64,000 nt of DNA from Sphingobium sp. CR2-8 (GCF_035818615.1 NZ_JAYKZY010000001.1:722501-786500), one strand, 5' to 3'. Counted from the stretch's first letter, positions 9,053 to 18,704 are shown. Numbers and translations: made by a program. The notes: generated from the sequence alone by a model not told the origin.

Positions 9053-9745
9053 TTAGAGGCCGAACACCTTTAAACAGGGCGCTGAACGCATCGATTCCGC
9101 GTCATGAATGTCCGGCGTCCCGACGGCTTTCATCAAAAGGCCCCAGCGAAAGTCAAACACCCCGGTTTCCTCGTCCGGCGTCATGCCAAAAACAAGTTGG
9201 AGCGCTGCCCCATTGACGAGCAGGTCGAACATGGACTCCCGTAATGCTGCAACGGGTAAGTCGCGTATCTTTCCTGCCGCGATCGCTTCGCCGATAAGCC
9301 CGTCGATCGGGTCGATCAGTCGTCGCCGGGCGGCATCGAAGGCCGATCCGACGGTCGGATCATGCGCGGCCACACTAGCAACCAGCCGGGTCAACTCGAT
9401 CTGCGGCTCCTCCAGCCGCTTAGCCCGGTGCATGCGCATGATCGCCTCGAGTTGCGCGATTGGGCCAAGCGCGTTTTCTGCCTCTTCGAACGGCGCGGCG
9501 TGATCATCAGTGATTGCGTCTACGATGGCAATGAGCAGTGCCGCCTTGTTTGCATAACGGCGGTACAAGGCGGCTTTGGAGACGGCTGCATCTGTCGCAA
9601 TCTGCTCCATTCGCGCCTTTGCAAAGCCCTCTTTGGTGAAGACAGCCATTGCGACCGTCAATATGCCCCTGTCGATCTCGGCGCTCTCCCATGCGCTGGG
9701 CCTGCCCTGCCGGCGCACCGGCGACATTCCATTCTTCTTGCGCAT
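9053..9745 (-). CDS. TetR/AcrR-family regulator
   Basis: 230 aa from the ATG at 9743-9745 (MRKKNGMSPVRRQGRPSAWE). The HTH is KARMEQIATDAAVSKAALYRRYANKAALL and the C-terminal half is a TetR_C-type helical domain. In-frame codons extend further upstream but would run through the operator and into the divergent gene. It is divergent from the GH3 gene at 9840, with a perfect 15-bp inverted repeat between them, so it is the likely repressor of that glycosidase. Confidence 0.88.
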   Translation of the reverse strand: MRKKNGMSPVRRQGRPSAWESAEIDRGILTVAMAVFTKEGFAKARMEQIATDAAVSKAALYRRYANKAALLIAIVDAITDDHAAPFEEAENALGPIAQLEAIMRMHRAKRLEEPQIELTRLVASVAAHDPTVGSAFDAARRRLIDPIDGLIGEAIAAGKIRDLPVAALRESMFDLLVNGAALQLVFGMTPDEETGVFDFRWGLLMKAVGTPDIHDAESMRSAPCLKVFGL

Positions 9746-9788
9746 GACAACCCTTACAAAGTCAAAAATTCGGAATAACGGAACAAAC

Positions 9789-9803
9789 GATACGCGGCGT
9801 ATC
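9789..9803. promoter_or_regulatory. Perfect inverted repeat GATACGC-G-GCGTATC, probable TetR operator
   Basis: Two 7-bp arms around a single central G, 44 bases upstream of the TetR start and 36 bases upstream of the GH3 start. Size and position suit a TetR-type operator controlling both divergent genes. Confidence 0.65.
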
Positions 9804-9839
9804 TTTACCATGACAAGTGTATCAGGGATCTCCAAATTT

Positions 9840-12098
9840 ATGAACCGACGCGTCCGTACCCTCGCCCTGTCTGGCGTTGCCACAATCATATTGCTCGGCA
9901 GCGCTATGGCCGTTGGCGCATCCAAGGCGCAATCCAGGCAGCCGCGCGGGTCCCGTCCCTGGCAGAACGGCCTCTTATCTCCTGATGAACGCGCCGAAAT
10001 GGTAGTGCGCGCGATGACACAGGAAGAGAAATTTGCCTGGCTTTCTGGACCGATGGCTATTCCCATAGGGGAGATGAAGAAACCCGACGGCGCGATAGGC
10101 TCTGCGGCATTTTATCCGGCCATCGCGCGTCTTGGCATACCGGCTCAACAACAGGCGGACGCCAGCCTGGGCGTTGGCAATCTGGGTGATGTCAGGCCCG
10201 GCGACAATGCGACCGCTCTACCCTCTTCCCTGCTTCTGGGCGCCTCCTTCGATCCTGCGATGGCGTATGAAACCGGCGCTCTGGTCGGCCAGGAAGCGCG
10301 CGCAAAGGGTTTCAACGTTCAGCTCGCGGGAGGCGCCAATCTCATCCGTGAGCCTAGAGGCGGACGGAATTTCGAATATATCTCTGAAGATCCACTCCTC
10401 ACTGGCATGATCGCGGGCAACTCTGTGGCGGGCATCCAATCCCAGGGCATTGTCTCGACGGTCAAGCATTTCGCGGTCAATCCGCAGGAAACCGGACGCG
10501 TATTGGTGAGCTCGGATCTTGAGAAATCTGCTCTCCATGAATCCGACCTGCTCGCGTTCCAACTGGCTATCGAAATAGGGAAGCCAGGCGCTGTTATGCC
10601 GGGCTACAATCTTGTGAACGGCGAATGGGCATCGGAAAATGACTATCTTCTCAACACGGTTCTCAAGGGAGAGTGGCATTATCCCGGCTGGGTGATGTCT
10701 GACTGGGGCGCGACGCATTCTACCGAGAAGGCCGCCCTTGCCGGCCTGGACGTTCAGTCGGGCGCCAACCTCGACCCGACAGCGTTTTTCGGTGCGCCGC
10801 TGCTGACCGCCGTCAAGGAGGGGCGGGTTCCCCAGTCAAGGATCGACGACATGGTCCGTCGTCAATTGCGCAGCCTGTTCGCTGTCGGCGCGATCGACAG
10901 GCCGGCAACCCCTGGGGCCGATATCGACTATGCAGCTCATAGATTGATCGCGCAGCGGTCGGCCGAGCGTGGCATCGTCCTGCTGAAAAATGAAGGCGAT
11001 ATTCTTCCTGCCGCCAAGGGGGCAAAGAGGATCCTTGTCATAGGCCGCCATGCTGATGCCGGTGTACTCTCAGGCGGCGGGTCTGCCTCGGTCTCGCCGG
11101 TCGGTAGCCTTGTCGTCGATGGTGTCGGTGGCATGGGCGTTGCTATGCCCAAAATTTATCATCCCTCCTCGCCGCTAAAGGCGATCAAGGCCGAATCCAA
11201 CGCAGCCGAGGTCAATTTTGCAGATGGCGTAGATATTGCCGATGCCACCGCAAAGGCTGCCGAGGCGGATGTGGTCTTCCTCTTTGCTGAGGAATGGCGC
11301 ACCGAGGGACAGGACCGACCTGATCTAAGTCTTGCAGACGAACAGGATGCCCTGATCGATGCTGTCGTCGATGCGAACCCCCACACCGTTGTGATACTTC
11401 AATCGGGAGGACCGGTCCTGATGCCATGGCTGGCGAAGGTTCCCGCGGTTCTGGCAGCCTTCTACCCGGGATCGGGCGGCGGCGAGGCCATTGCCGGCAT
11501 TCTGTTTGGCCGTGTCAATCCGTCAGGCCGTCTGCCGGTAACCTTTCCCGCTGACATCGACAATCTGCCGCACCCCATGCAGCGTGATCCCAAAACGACT
11601 ACCTCAAATCCTGGCAGCCCCATCAAGGGTGGGGTCTTCCATATGGACTATAATGTCGAAGGCTCCGACGTAGGCTATCGCTGGTATGCGCGAGAGAAAG
11701 TCCAGCCGTTGTTCCCCTTCGGGCACGGACTGAGCTTTACCCGGTTCGATTATGAGGAACTGTCGACCCGGGTCGAGCGGGGAACGATAATCGCCTCGGT
11801 CACCGTGCATAACAAAGGGGATCGGATGGGGGCGGACGTGCCACAACTTTATGTCGAACGCCCCGGGACGGGCGGCTTCGTTCCGCGCCTTGGAGCCTTT
11901 GAAAGAGTGGAGTTGAAACCGGGCGAAAGTCGGCGGCTCGAAATGCGCGTAGACCCGCGCCTGCTTTCCCGGTTTGACGCGGGTCAGCGTCGCTGGATCG
12001 TATCGCAAGGACGCTATGTCGTACGTGTGGCGCCTGACGCGATGGCCGCTGGCTTACATCGTGATGTTCAACTCCCTGGCCATATCCTGCCGCCTTAA
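9840..12098 (+). CDS. Secreted glycoside hydrolase family 3 beta-glycosidase (second copy)
   Basis: 752 aa from the ATG at 9840, chosen because it gives a compact signal sequence (MNRRVRTLALSG...ILLGSAMAVG) with AGGGA about 12 nt upstream; the ATG at 9810 is an alternative. GH3 motifs are present: KHFAVNPQE, then GWVMSDWGATH with the nucleophile Asp, the second domain (ERGIVLLKNEGDILPA), and a C-terminal Fn3-like domain after FPFGHGLSFTRFDYEE. It is clearly related to the GH3 at 2750 but divergent enough to suggest a different substrate. It is controlled by its own TetR rather than the LacI protein and has no adjacent receptor. Confidence 0.92.
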   Translation: MNRRVRTLALSGVATIILLGSAMAVGASKAQSRQPRGSRPWQNGLLSPDERAEMVVRAMTQEEKFAWLSGPMAIPIGEMKKPDGAIGSAAFYPAIARLGIPAQQQADASLGVGNLGDVRPGDNATALPSSLLLGASFDPAMAYETGALVGQEARAKGFNVQLAGGANLIREPRGGRNFEYISEDPLLTGMIAGNSVAGIQSQGIVSTVKHFAVNPQETGRVLVSSDLEKSALHESDLLAFQLAIEIGKPGAVMPGYNLVNGEWASENDYLLNTVLKGEWHYPGWVMSDWGATHSTEKAALAGLDVQSGANLDPTAFFGAPLLTAVKEGRVPQSRIDDMVRRQLRSLFAVGAIDRPATPGADIDYAAHRLIAQRSAERGIVLLKNEGDILPAAKGAKRILVIGRHADAGVLSGGGSASVSPVGSLVVDGVGGMGVAMPKIYHPSSPLKAIKAESNAAEVNFADGVDIADATAKAAEADVVFLFAEEWRTEGQDRPDLSLADEQDALIDAVVDANPHTVVILQSGGPVLMPWLAKVPAVLAAFYPGSGGGEAIAGILFGRVNPSGRLPVTFPADIDNLPHPMQRDPKTTTSNPGSPIKGGVFHMDYNVEGSDVGYRWYAREKVQPLFPFGHGLSFTRFDYEELSTRVERGTIIASVTVHNKGDRMGADVPQLYVERPGTGGFVPRLGAFERVELKPGESRRLEMRVDPRLLSRFDAGQRRWIVSQGRYVVRVAPDAMAAGLHRDVQLPGHILPP

Positions 12099-12157
12099 GG
12101 GCAGTCAGCTCTTGGGAACAGCTGAGCGACCCGACATGTTCGGCACGTCATGGCCCG

Positions 12158-13576
12158 TCAGTGCGGGCCTGACGTGTCGCTGGGCAAGGTCAAAGCGTCC
12201 CTCGCCTCCCATCCCCCGCCCAGGGATGCCCATAGCTGAACCAGGTTGTTTAACTGCTGCTCGCGCACCCTTATAGCGTCGAGATCGACTTGAAGAAGAT
12301 TGCGCTGCGCATCGAGTTCTTCGATATAGGCCGCATAGCCGCCACGATAGCGATCGCGCGCGAGCGTCAACGAGCGCTGCAAGATCGTCTGCCGCTGCAT
12401 CACATTGTCGGCCTTTTGACGGAGCAGACGCTCGCTCGACAAGGCATTTTCGACTTCCCCAAAGGCGGTCAGTACAGCGCCGCGATAGGCAAATGCCGCC
12501 TGATCACGCTGGGCGCTGGCGGTATTGAGATTTGCGGTAAGGCGGCCCCCTGCAAAAATCGGCGCGAGCACCGAGGCGCCTGCATTCCAGAGCGTCGCAG
12601 GGTTCCAATCCAGTCCGTTGGCAAACAGCGCACCGACCGATCCCGTCAAATGGACGCTTGGCAGAAATTCTGCCCGGCGCGATGCAAGCTTAAGGTCGGC
12701 GGCAACCAGAGCATATTCCGCGCTGGCAAGGTCGGGCCGACGGCGCAGTATCGTCGATGGCAGGGCTGCCGGGACCGCCGGCAACATGATCGATCGAAGT
12801 TCACCCCGGGCGATATCACCTGGAAGATCGCCTGTCAGGCGGCGTAACGCATTCTCCTGCACACGGTAGGCCTGTTCGAGATCAGGGATGGTCTGTGCGA
12901 CCGCCTCATATTCAGACTGGGCCTGCGTAAGCTCGAACTGCGAGCTATATCCCAGGATCGCACGATCCTTGGCGATGCGTAGCGCCTCTTGGCGGCTGGT
13001 CAAAGTCTCGCGACTGACGTGCAGCTGTGCGGCGAGCGATAGCAGGCTGACATATCCGCGCACCGTCGCGGATATCACGGCGAGGCGCGCAGCATCGCGA
13101 TCAGCCTGGGAAGCGACATAATGCGCGCGCGCCGCGCCTTCGAGTGCGCGGACACGATTGAAGAGATCAAGCGTCCACGCCGCGGACATCTGCGGTTGAG
13201 CCGACAGGCTCAACGGTCCCGTGCCCGCCTGGCCCAGCCCCTGTTGCCCGCCCAGGCTCCCGCCCGCATCAACCGTCGGCATCCGCTCAGCCGCGGTCTG
13301 GCGAACAACCGCCTCCGCCTCCTCGACCCGCGCAACCGCGCCCAACACGTCGCTATTATTCGCAAGCGCTCTTGCAATCAGATCGGGAAGGAACGGGTCG
13401 TTCAATCGCCGCCACCAGTCCGCTTCGACGCCGACCGTGGGACCAGGCGCAGCGTCGCGCCAAGCGAGCGGGGCAGTGATCGCGGCCGAAGGGGGGATCG
13501 GCCGGACGTCAGGTGTGCAGGCGGTGAGCGCCAGCGCCTGCACAATGGGGCCTCCGGCGAGCAGATAACGCCTCAT
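12158..13576 (-). CDS. Outer-membrane efflux lipoprotein, NodT/OprM family
   Basis: 472 aa, TolC-like channel. The N-terminus MRRYLLAGGPIVQALALTAC carries a lipobox (LTAC), so the mature protein should be lipidated at that Cys. Two repeated coiled-coil OEP domains follow (ARVEEAEAVVRQTAAERMP; LTQAQSEYEAVAQTIPDLEQ; RRRPDLASAEYALVAADLKL). Its start overlaps the stop of the adaptor gene by 4 nt (13573-13576), indicating translational coupling. It is the last gene of a monooxygenase-MFS-adaptor-channel operon and completes a tripartite EmrAB-type pump across both membranes. Confidence 0.92.
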   Translation of the reverse strand: MRRYLLAGGPIVQALALTACTPDVRPIPPSAAITAPLAWRDAAPGPTVGVEADWWRRLNDPFLPDLIARALANNSDVLGAVARVEEAEAVVRQTAAERMPTVDAGGSLGGQQGLGQAGTGPLSLSAQPQMSAAWTLDLFNRVRALEGAARAHYVASQADRDAARLAVISATVRGYVSLLSLAAQLHVSRETLTSRQEALRIAKDRAILGYSSQFELTQAQSEYEAVAQTIPDLEQAYRVQENALRRLTGDLPGDIARGELRSIMLPAVPAALPSTILRRRPDLASAEYALVAADLKLASRRAEFLPSVHLTGSVGALFANGLDWNPATLWNAGASVLAPIFAGGRLTANLNTASAQRDQAAFAYRGAVLTAFGEVENALSSERLLRQKADNVMQRQTILQRSLTLARDRYRGGYAAYIEELDAQRNLLQVDLDAIRVREQQLNNLVQLWASLGGGWEARDALTLPSDTSGPH

Positions 13577-14766
13577 CGTGCATGCTCGCGCGGCGACACT
13601 GTATCGGCCGTGTTCACTTGTGCGACCACCGACATGCCCGGGCGCAAACGACGCGCCAGTGGCTGTCCGGGATCAATCCTGATACGCACGGGGATACGTT
13701 GAACGATCTTGATGAAATTGCCGCTTGCATTGTCGGGCCGCAAAACGCTGAACTCGGACCCGGTCGCAGGCGCAATTTGTTCCAGATGCCCGGTCAAACG
13801 CGCATCATCGAGGGCATCCACACGGAAGCTGGCCGGTTGGCCGATCCGCATCCGGGCAGTCTGGGTTTCCTTGAAATTGCCGACCACCCAGAATTGCTCG
13901 GGGACCAGGAACATCAGCTGCGATCCGGCCGCGACATATTGGCCCACCCGCACCGATGCCTCTCCGATCTGACCGTCACGCGGCGCGCGGATCAGCGTGT
14001 TGGCGAGATTGATCTGCGCGAGATCGACCTGTGCCTGCGCTTGCTGAACCGCGCCCTCGAGCAATTCTCGCGAAACATTGGTCGACAAGATTGTCTGGCG
14101 TTGACTTTCAATATTGGCGTCGGCGCGGGTCACGGATGCGCGCGCCGCCAACTGGGTCGCTCGTACCTGGTCGCGCTCTCGCAGCGACACAGAGCCACGA
14201 TCTGCCAATTCTCCCACACGTGACAGATCGGCTTCCGCACGGATCAGTTCGGATTGCGCCTGCATGCGATCAGCGATACGCGTGCGCAATGTCGCATCAT
14301 TCTGGGCAACTGTCTGATCCCAATTGGCAAGACTGGCCTTGGCTATCCGCAACTGTGCCAGCGCCTGTTCCAGCTGCTGCTTATAGATGCGATCATCGAT
14401 CTTCACCAGCAGCTGCCCGCGTTTCACTTTTGCAAAATCCCCGACCAGGACATTGACGACATAGCCGTTCACCTGCGGCGCCATCGCGGTGATCTGGCCG
14501 CGCACATAGGCATTTTCGGTCATCCTGTCGTCACTGGTGAACGGCCAGAGCTTCCAGGCATAAAGGACAAGCAAAGCGCCGATCAGAAAGACCAGAAGCA
14601 TCGCGATCATAGCCTTCCTGGTGGGCTTGATCGTCTTGGGAGGCGGATCGTTGGGGCTCTGTCCGGCGACCGGCGCCGCGCCGGCGGGTCGATGTTTGCC
14701 GTCCTGGGCGTTTGGCAGTGCAGCGCCAGCCATATGCTTATCGCTTGCTGATCTGTCGTCGGTCAT
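13573..14766 (-). CDS. EmrA/HlyD-family membrane-fusion (adaptor) protein
   Basis: 397 aa. One N-terminal transmembrane helix (MIAMLLVFLIGALLVLYAWK) follows a hydrophilic leader. Then come the biotinyl-lipoyl-like half motif (MAPQVNGYVVNVLVGDFAKVKRG), a coiled-coil hairpin (RIAKASLANWDQTVAQNDATLR onward) and the second lipoyl half (LANTLIRAPRDGQIG). This is the periplasmic adaptor joining the EmrB-type transporter to the NodT channel. The gene lies 13 nt after the MFS gene and overlaps the channel gene. Confidence 0.93.
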   Translation of the reverse strand: MTDDRSASDKHMAGAALPNAQDGKHRPAGAAPVAGQSPNDPPPKTIKPTRKAMIAMLLVFLIGALLVLYAWKLWPFTSDDRMTENAYVRGQITAMAPQVNGYVVNVLVGDFAKVKRGQLLVKIDDRIYKQQLEQALAQLRIAKASLANWDQTVAQNDATLRTRIADRMQAQSELIRAEADLSRVGELADRGSVSLRERDQVRATQLAARASVTRADANIESQRQTILSTNVSRELLEGAVQQAQAQVDLAQINLANTLIRAPRDGQIGEASVRVGQYVAAGSQLMFLVPEQFWVVGNFKETQTARMRIGQPASFRVDALDDARLTGHLEQIAPATGSEFSVLRPDNASGNFIKIVQRIPVRIRIDPGQPLARRLRPGMSVVAQVNTADTVSPREHAR

Positions 14767-14779
14767 GGGAATACACCAT

Positions 14780-16480
14780 TTATAGGGAGGCAGCCTTAGC
14801 GGCGGCCTGCGACTGTTTTCTGGTCGACCAGGCGGTCACAGCGACGCGGTAAAGCGTCCATGCCAGGAAGATGGCAGCGATGATGGCGTTGAGCGTGAAC
14901 ACGTCGTTGAAGGCGCGCACATGAGCCTCTCGCGTAGCGATCTGCGACAATTGGCCCACACCCAGCGCCTCTCGCTGGACAGGGTCGGTGATCTGAGTGG
15001 AATAGATCCGCCCCTGAAGACTAAGTCGCTGCGCCACGACAGGATCGCCAGGATCGAGATTGGCGCTGATAAGTGCCGAATATTCGCGCTGCCGGATCTG
15101 CTCGAACGTCCCGTATAATGCCGGCCCGGCCAGCCCTCCGATCGACTGGGTGACAGCAAACAGGACTGCAAAGGTAACGATATGATCCACGCCTTGCGCG
15201 AGCGCCTTCATAACGCCGAATAATAGCAACGGTCCGATGAACAAGCCCGATGCGACCGCCAGGAGGAATTGGCTCACTATCATGTTCTGCGGTCGTATGT
15301 CGCTCGTCGCGCCGTTGTCGATCAGCGAGCCAATGATGATGAGGACGACGGACGCTACAAATGGTATCGATTTGGTTTTCCAGCCAAAAGTCAGTGCTGC
15401 TATGGCTATGCCGAGCAGCAATCCTGCCAGCACGACAAGATTGAAGAATACAAGCTGGTCCGGGCCTGCGCCAAGCGTACGCAGCAGGCCAGTGGCGGCA
15501 TAGCTTTGTTCTGACAGAAGCATGCGCATACCAAATGCGCCAATGGCGAAGCGCGCGGTCTCGGCAGTGCCAAGCCAGCGCGTCTTGACCAGAGGATTGC
15601 GCCGATGATGTTCGATCGTGAAAGCGAGGATGAAGAGACCCAAGGCGATAATCAACGCGGCTGCCATCCATGGCTGCTCCGTCCACCATTGCGTACGCCC
15701 CTGCGCCAGCACCGCCCCTATGAGGGCGAACGCCGGCGCCATGAGGGCAAATGTGAGGAAATCCAGTCGCTCGAACGTCGCTATCCGGATGCCAGGAGGC
15801 AATTTGAGCATCACGCAAGCTGCAAGTGCGCATAGCGCCAGGCCGAATTCGAAAAGGTATAGCGTCTGCCAGTCACCTATATCGAGCAAGGCTGGCGACA
15901 GCAGCCAGGCGACAGGCGTCCAGATCTGCGAGATGCCAAGCGCAACGCATAGACCCTGGCCAAGTTTAACCTTGGGAAAAGCCTGGAGCACGTAAAGGAC
16001 GCTGAGCGCATTCATCGGAGCCGCTGCAAATCCGGCCACTGCGCGTACCAGCACCGCCCCCTCATAACTTGCGATCATGAGGTAGAGCAGCGCGATGCCA
16101 AGATAGGCGATCAATCCTGCTTCGGCGAAGTGGCGAATACCAAATTGCTGGCGACATTTGAAAAGGATCAGATTTGAAGAGACGTTCGTCATCACATAGG
16201 CGGCCGGCAGCCACGTGCCCTCGACCGGTGTCAGGCCAAGAGCGCCCTCAATCTGCGGCAGATTTGCTGATACCAGCGCGTTGCTCAAGCCCCCCGCTGC
16301 CCCGACCAGCACACCCACGGTCAGATACAGGGCCCGTATGCCCCCACTGTGAAGGGGCGTCGAGGGTGATCCCGGCATCGAGGGCTTCTCATGCTCTTCC
16401 CAATCTGGAAGAGGATCGAGTGTCTCAAACTGCGTGCCGGATATCGTTATGGACGAGCCTGCGGTGCCGGGCGCTGTCAT
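14780..16480 (-). CDS. MFS transporter, DHA2 (EmrB/QacA) family
   Basis: 566 aa with about 14 hydrophobic segments and a long hydrophilic N-terminal leader before the first helix (LYLTVGVLVGAAGGLSNALV). The EGTWLPAAYVMTNVSSNLIL segment matches the EW..AYVL region of EmrB-type proton antiporters. It should export toxic or aromatic compounds through the adaptor and NodT channel encoded next. A flavin monooxygenase gene lies 39 nt upstream in the same direction, suggesting that the exported molecule is its substrate or product. Confidence 0.92.
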   Translation of the reverse strand: MTAPGTAGSSITISGTQFETLDPLPDWEEHEKPSMPGSPSTPLHSGGIRALYLTVGVLVGAAGGLSNALVSANLPQIEGALGLTPVEGTWLPAAYVMTNVSSNLILFKCRQQFGIRHFAEAGLIAYLGIALLYLMIASYEGAVLVRAVAGFAAAPMNALSVLYVLQAFPKVKLGQGLCVALGISQIWTPVAWLLSPALLDIGDWQTLYLFEFGLALCALAACVMLKLPPGIRIATFERLDFLTFALMAPAFALIGAVLAQGRTQWWTEQPWMAAALIIALGLFILAFTIEHHRRNPLVKTRWLGTAETARFAIGAFGMRMLLSEQSYAATGLLRTLGAGPDQLVFFNLVVLAGLLLGIAIAALTFGWKTKSIPFVASVVLIIIGSLIDNGATSDIRPQNMIVSQFLLAVASGLFIGPLLLFGVMKALAQGVDHIVTFAVLFAVTQSIGGLAGPALYGTFEQIRQREYSALISANLDPGDPVVAQRLSLQGRIYSTQITDPVQREALGVGQLSQIATREAHVRAFNDVFTLNAIIAAIFLAWTLYRVAVTAWSTRKQSQAAAKAASL

Positions 16481-16519
16481 ATGAGCCGCCTGCCCTCATC
16501 GCGCCGACGACCAGCGCGG

Positions 16520-17941
16520 CTATCCGGTCGGGCGCCAGAGAAGGTCGGGTAGACCATGATGGACCGCCTCAAACCAAGCATCGGCACGACCAAGCCATTG
16601 CACTTCTCCATCCCCATCTCTCCCGCTAAAGCCGCGGGTCAAACCCATATTGGGGGGCGCGCCGAGATGTTCGCGAAGGGTTGCTCCTTCATAGTCGGTA
16701 TGGAAGAGGCCACGCTCCTGCAGGATCGGCACCACTTCATCGGCCAGTGGCGGCAGTCCATCCTCGTACACGTCGGGACATAACCAGAATCCATCGGCGG
16801 CGCCTGCCTCGAACCATTCTTGCATATGATCGGCAACGTCGACCGGCGGTCCTACGACCATGGGATGATAATCGACAACCCCATGGGCAAGAACGTCGCG
16901 CAGGCTCCAGCCTTCCCGTGCAATCTTGAGCGCGTGCGCCGCACGAGGGTCGAACGCCGAGGGTTGGGCCTTGGCCAACATGGCCGACGGGATCGGCTCG
17001 TCCATTTGAGCGGCTGACAGCGCCAGGCCTAGGATTTGGCCGAGATATCCAGCTCGTTCCTCAAAAGTATGTCCGGTCATCGCAATCCTGCGATCCAGGC
17101 CCTCCCGGCGGCTGGGCGCGATCGTGGTCATCACGCCTGCAAAGAATTTGATCTCGTCGGGGTGGCGACCGGCTCGCTCAGCAGCCGCCCGCAAAGCTGC
17201 GCGCTGGTTACGGGCGTCCTCGATCGTGAAAACCGACCCTATGACGCCGCTCGCGTAGCGACCCGCAACGTCCAGTCCCTTGTCACTGCCGCCCGCCTGG
17301 AAAATCACCGGCTGTCCCTGCTCGGAAGGCGGAAGCGCGAGCGGCCCGGTCGTCGCGACGTGCCGTCCACGCAAATTGACCTGACGGATCTCGGCTGGGT
17401 TGGTGAAGCATCCGGACGCCTGATCGTGAACCCAGGCGTCACGGCCCCAACTGCCCCACAGGCCTTGCACGACCTGGACGAACTCGTGCAGCCGCGCATA
17501 TTTCTCTTCGCGTGGTGGCACCGGGCGGCCATAGTTGGCAGCTACTGCGGGGTCGCTCGTTGGGACGGCATTCCAGCCGGCTCTGCCATGGCTCATAAGG
17601 TCAAGCGCCTTGAACTGCCTGGCCAGATTGAAAGGCTCGTTAAAGGTCGTCGAGCCGGTTGCGACCATGCCGATCCGCTCGGTGCCGCGAGCGACCGCGG
17701 CAAGCGTCATCATCGGCTCGATATTGAGCCTCTGCGCTTCGGTTCCGATATCCGACTTGAGCGCCGGGAAGTCCGGCATGAAGAGAAACTGGAATTTTCC
17801 CCGCTCGGCGATCTGGGCGTATCGTACGAGATTATCAAAATTCGTGAAGCCCTTGGGATCGACGCCTGGCATGCGCCAAGCGCCCGGCTGCGAACCGTAG
17901 CCATTTCCAAAGACCATGCCGATGAGCATTTTTTCTGTCAT
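16520..17941 (-). CDS. LLM-class flavin-dependent monooxygenase, NtaA/SnaA/DszA type
   Basis: 473 aa. The luciferase-like fold is evident: MLIGMVFGNGYGSQPGAWRM, RYAQIAERGKFQFLFMPDF, TLAAVARGTERIGMVATGST, then FNEPFNLARQFKALDLMSHGRAGWNAVPTSD, the signature of the NtaA/SnaA/DszA group that uses FMNH2 from a separate reductase. Members oxidise aminopolycarboxylates, sulfones or other heteroatom compounds. No flavin reductase is adjacent. It is first in an operon with a complete EmrAB-NodT pump and is divergent from a TetR, with a 17-bp palindrome between. Unlike the LLM gene at 49554, it is predicted to use FMN rather than F420. Confidence 0.9.
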   Translation of the reverse strand: MTEKMLIGMVFGNGYGSQPGAWRMPGVDPKGFTNFDNLVRYAQIAERGKFQFLFMPDFPALKSDIGTEAQRLNIEPMMTLAAVARGTERIGMVATGSTTFNEPFNLARQFKALDLMSHGRAGWNAVPTSDPAVAANYGRPVPPREEKYARLHEFVQVVQGLWGSWGRDAWVHDQASGCFTNPAEIRQVNLRGRHVATTGPLALPPSEQGQPVIFQAGGSDKGLDVAGRYASGVIGSVFTIEDARNQRAALRAAAERAGRHPDEIKFFAGVMTTIAPSRREGLDRRIAMTGHTFEERAGYLGQILGLALSAAQMDEPIPSAMLAKAQPSAFDPRAAHALKIAREGWSLRDVLAHGVVDYHPMVVGPPVDVADHMQEWFEAGAADGFWLCPDVYEDGLPPLADEVVPILQERGLFHTDYEGATLREHLGAPPNMGLTRGFSGRDGDGEVQWLGRADAWFEAVHHGLPDLLWRPTG

Positions 17942-18030
17942 GTTAAACCCTCGCGTCCTGCAGGAGCGTTCTTGTCTGTTCGACGATGCCTGACTAGTTT
18001 AGCCAGGTCCGTTAGCCGCCCCGTCCAAAT

Positions 18031-18047
18031 ACGGGGAGGCTCCCCGT
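18031..18047. promoter_or_regulatory. 17-bp perfect palindrome ACGGGGAG-G-CTCCCCGT, probable TetR operator
   Basis: The arms are 8 bp around one central base. It sits in the 124-bp divergent region between the monooxygenase/efflux operon (start 17941) and the TetR gene (start 18066), ending 18 bp before the TetR start. Its length and symmetry suit a TetR operator. Confidence 0.75.
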
Positions 18048-18065
18048 TTATCAAGAGGGCTTGTT

Positions 18066-18674
18066 GTGGTGTCTGTGTCGAGCGTCCGTCCAGCACGTGT
18101 AGATGCCCGGCAAAATCGCGCGCATATTCTGGAGATTGCCGGCCGCGCCTTTGCTGAAAACAGCGTGGATCTGTCGATGGATTCGATTGCCCGGATGGCC
18201 GGAGTGGGATCAGGAACGTTGTACCGTCATTTTGCGAACAAGGATGCCCTGCTCGTCGCGCTGCTCGCGCCTCATCATGATCGGCTGGAGCAAGAGAGAG
18301 CAGCGATCGAAGCAGAAGAAAGCGACGCCGCGCGCATATTGGAACGGTGGATCGATGCCCTTGGCGATTGGATGCTGGCCTATGATGGCCTGTCCGAGCC
18401 ATTGCGATCTGCCTGGTCAGCCAATAGATCACCGCTTAAAACCACATGCCAGGCTCTGGTCGAGACTACAGACCGGCTTTTGCGGTCGGCGCAACGCGCG
18501 GGTCTCGCCCGTCCGAACCTGTCCGGGCAAGACATATTTCTTGGAGCATTGGCGGTGGCCTGGGCGTGCGGCAGAGCGACCGCGCACGACGCTACGCGCG
18601 CTGCCCTTCACAGTGTTTTCCGATCTGGCTGGATTTTGGATGCGCACGAGACACCTAGTCGCGATGACCGATAA
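18066..18674 (+). CDS. TetR/AcrR-family regulator of the monooxygenase/efflux operon
   Basis: 202 aa, GTG start (18066, with a second GTG immediately after). The HTH is MDSIARMAGVGSGTLYRHFANKDALLVALL; the C-terminal half resembles the SbtR-like TetR_C domain (LRSAQRAGLARPNLSGQDIF). It is divergent from the LLM monooxygenase-EmrAB-NodT operon and presumably represses it through the palindrome at 18031-18047. The ligand is unknown. Confidence 0.9.
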   Translation: MVSVSSVRPARVDARQNRAHILEIAGRAFAENSVDLSMDSIARMAGVGSGTLYRHFANKDALLVALLAPHHDRLEQERAAIEAEESDAARILERWIDALGDWMLAYDGLSEPLRSAWSANRSPLKTTCQALVETTDRLLRSAQRAGLARPNLSGQDIFLGALAVAWACGRATAHDATRAALHSVFRSGWILDAHETPSRDDR

Positions 18675-18704
18675 GCTTTAGCGCCACATGCCGTCTCAGC
18701 AGCG

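Noticed and set aside
9576..9839. N-terminal extension of the second GH3 gene
   Set aside because: This in-frame stretch is antisense to the TetR gene and contains the operator; a signal peptide begins at 9840.
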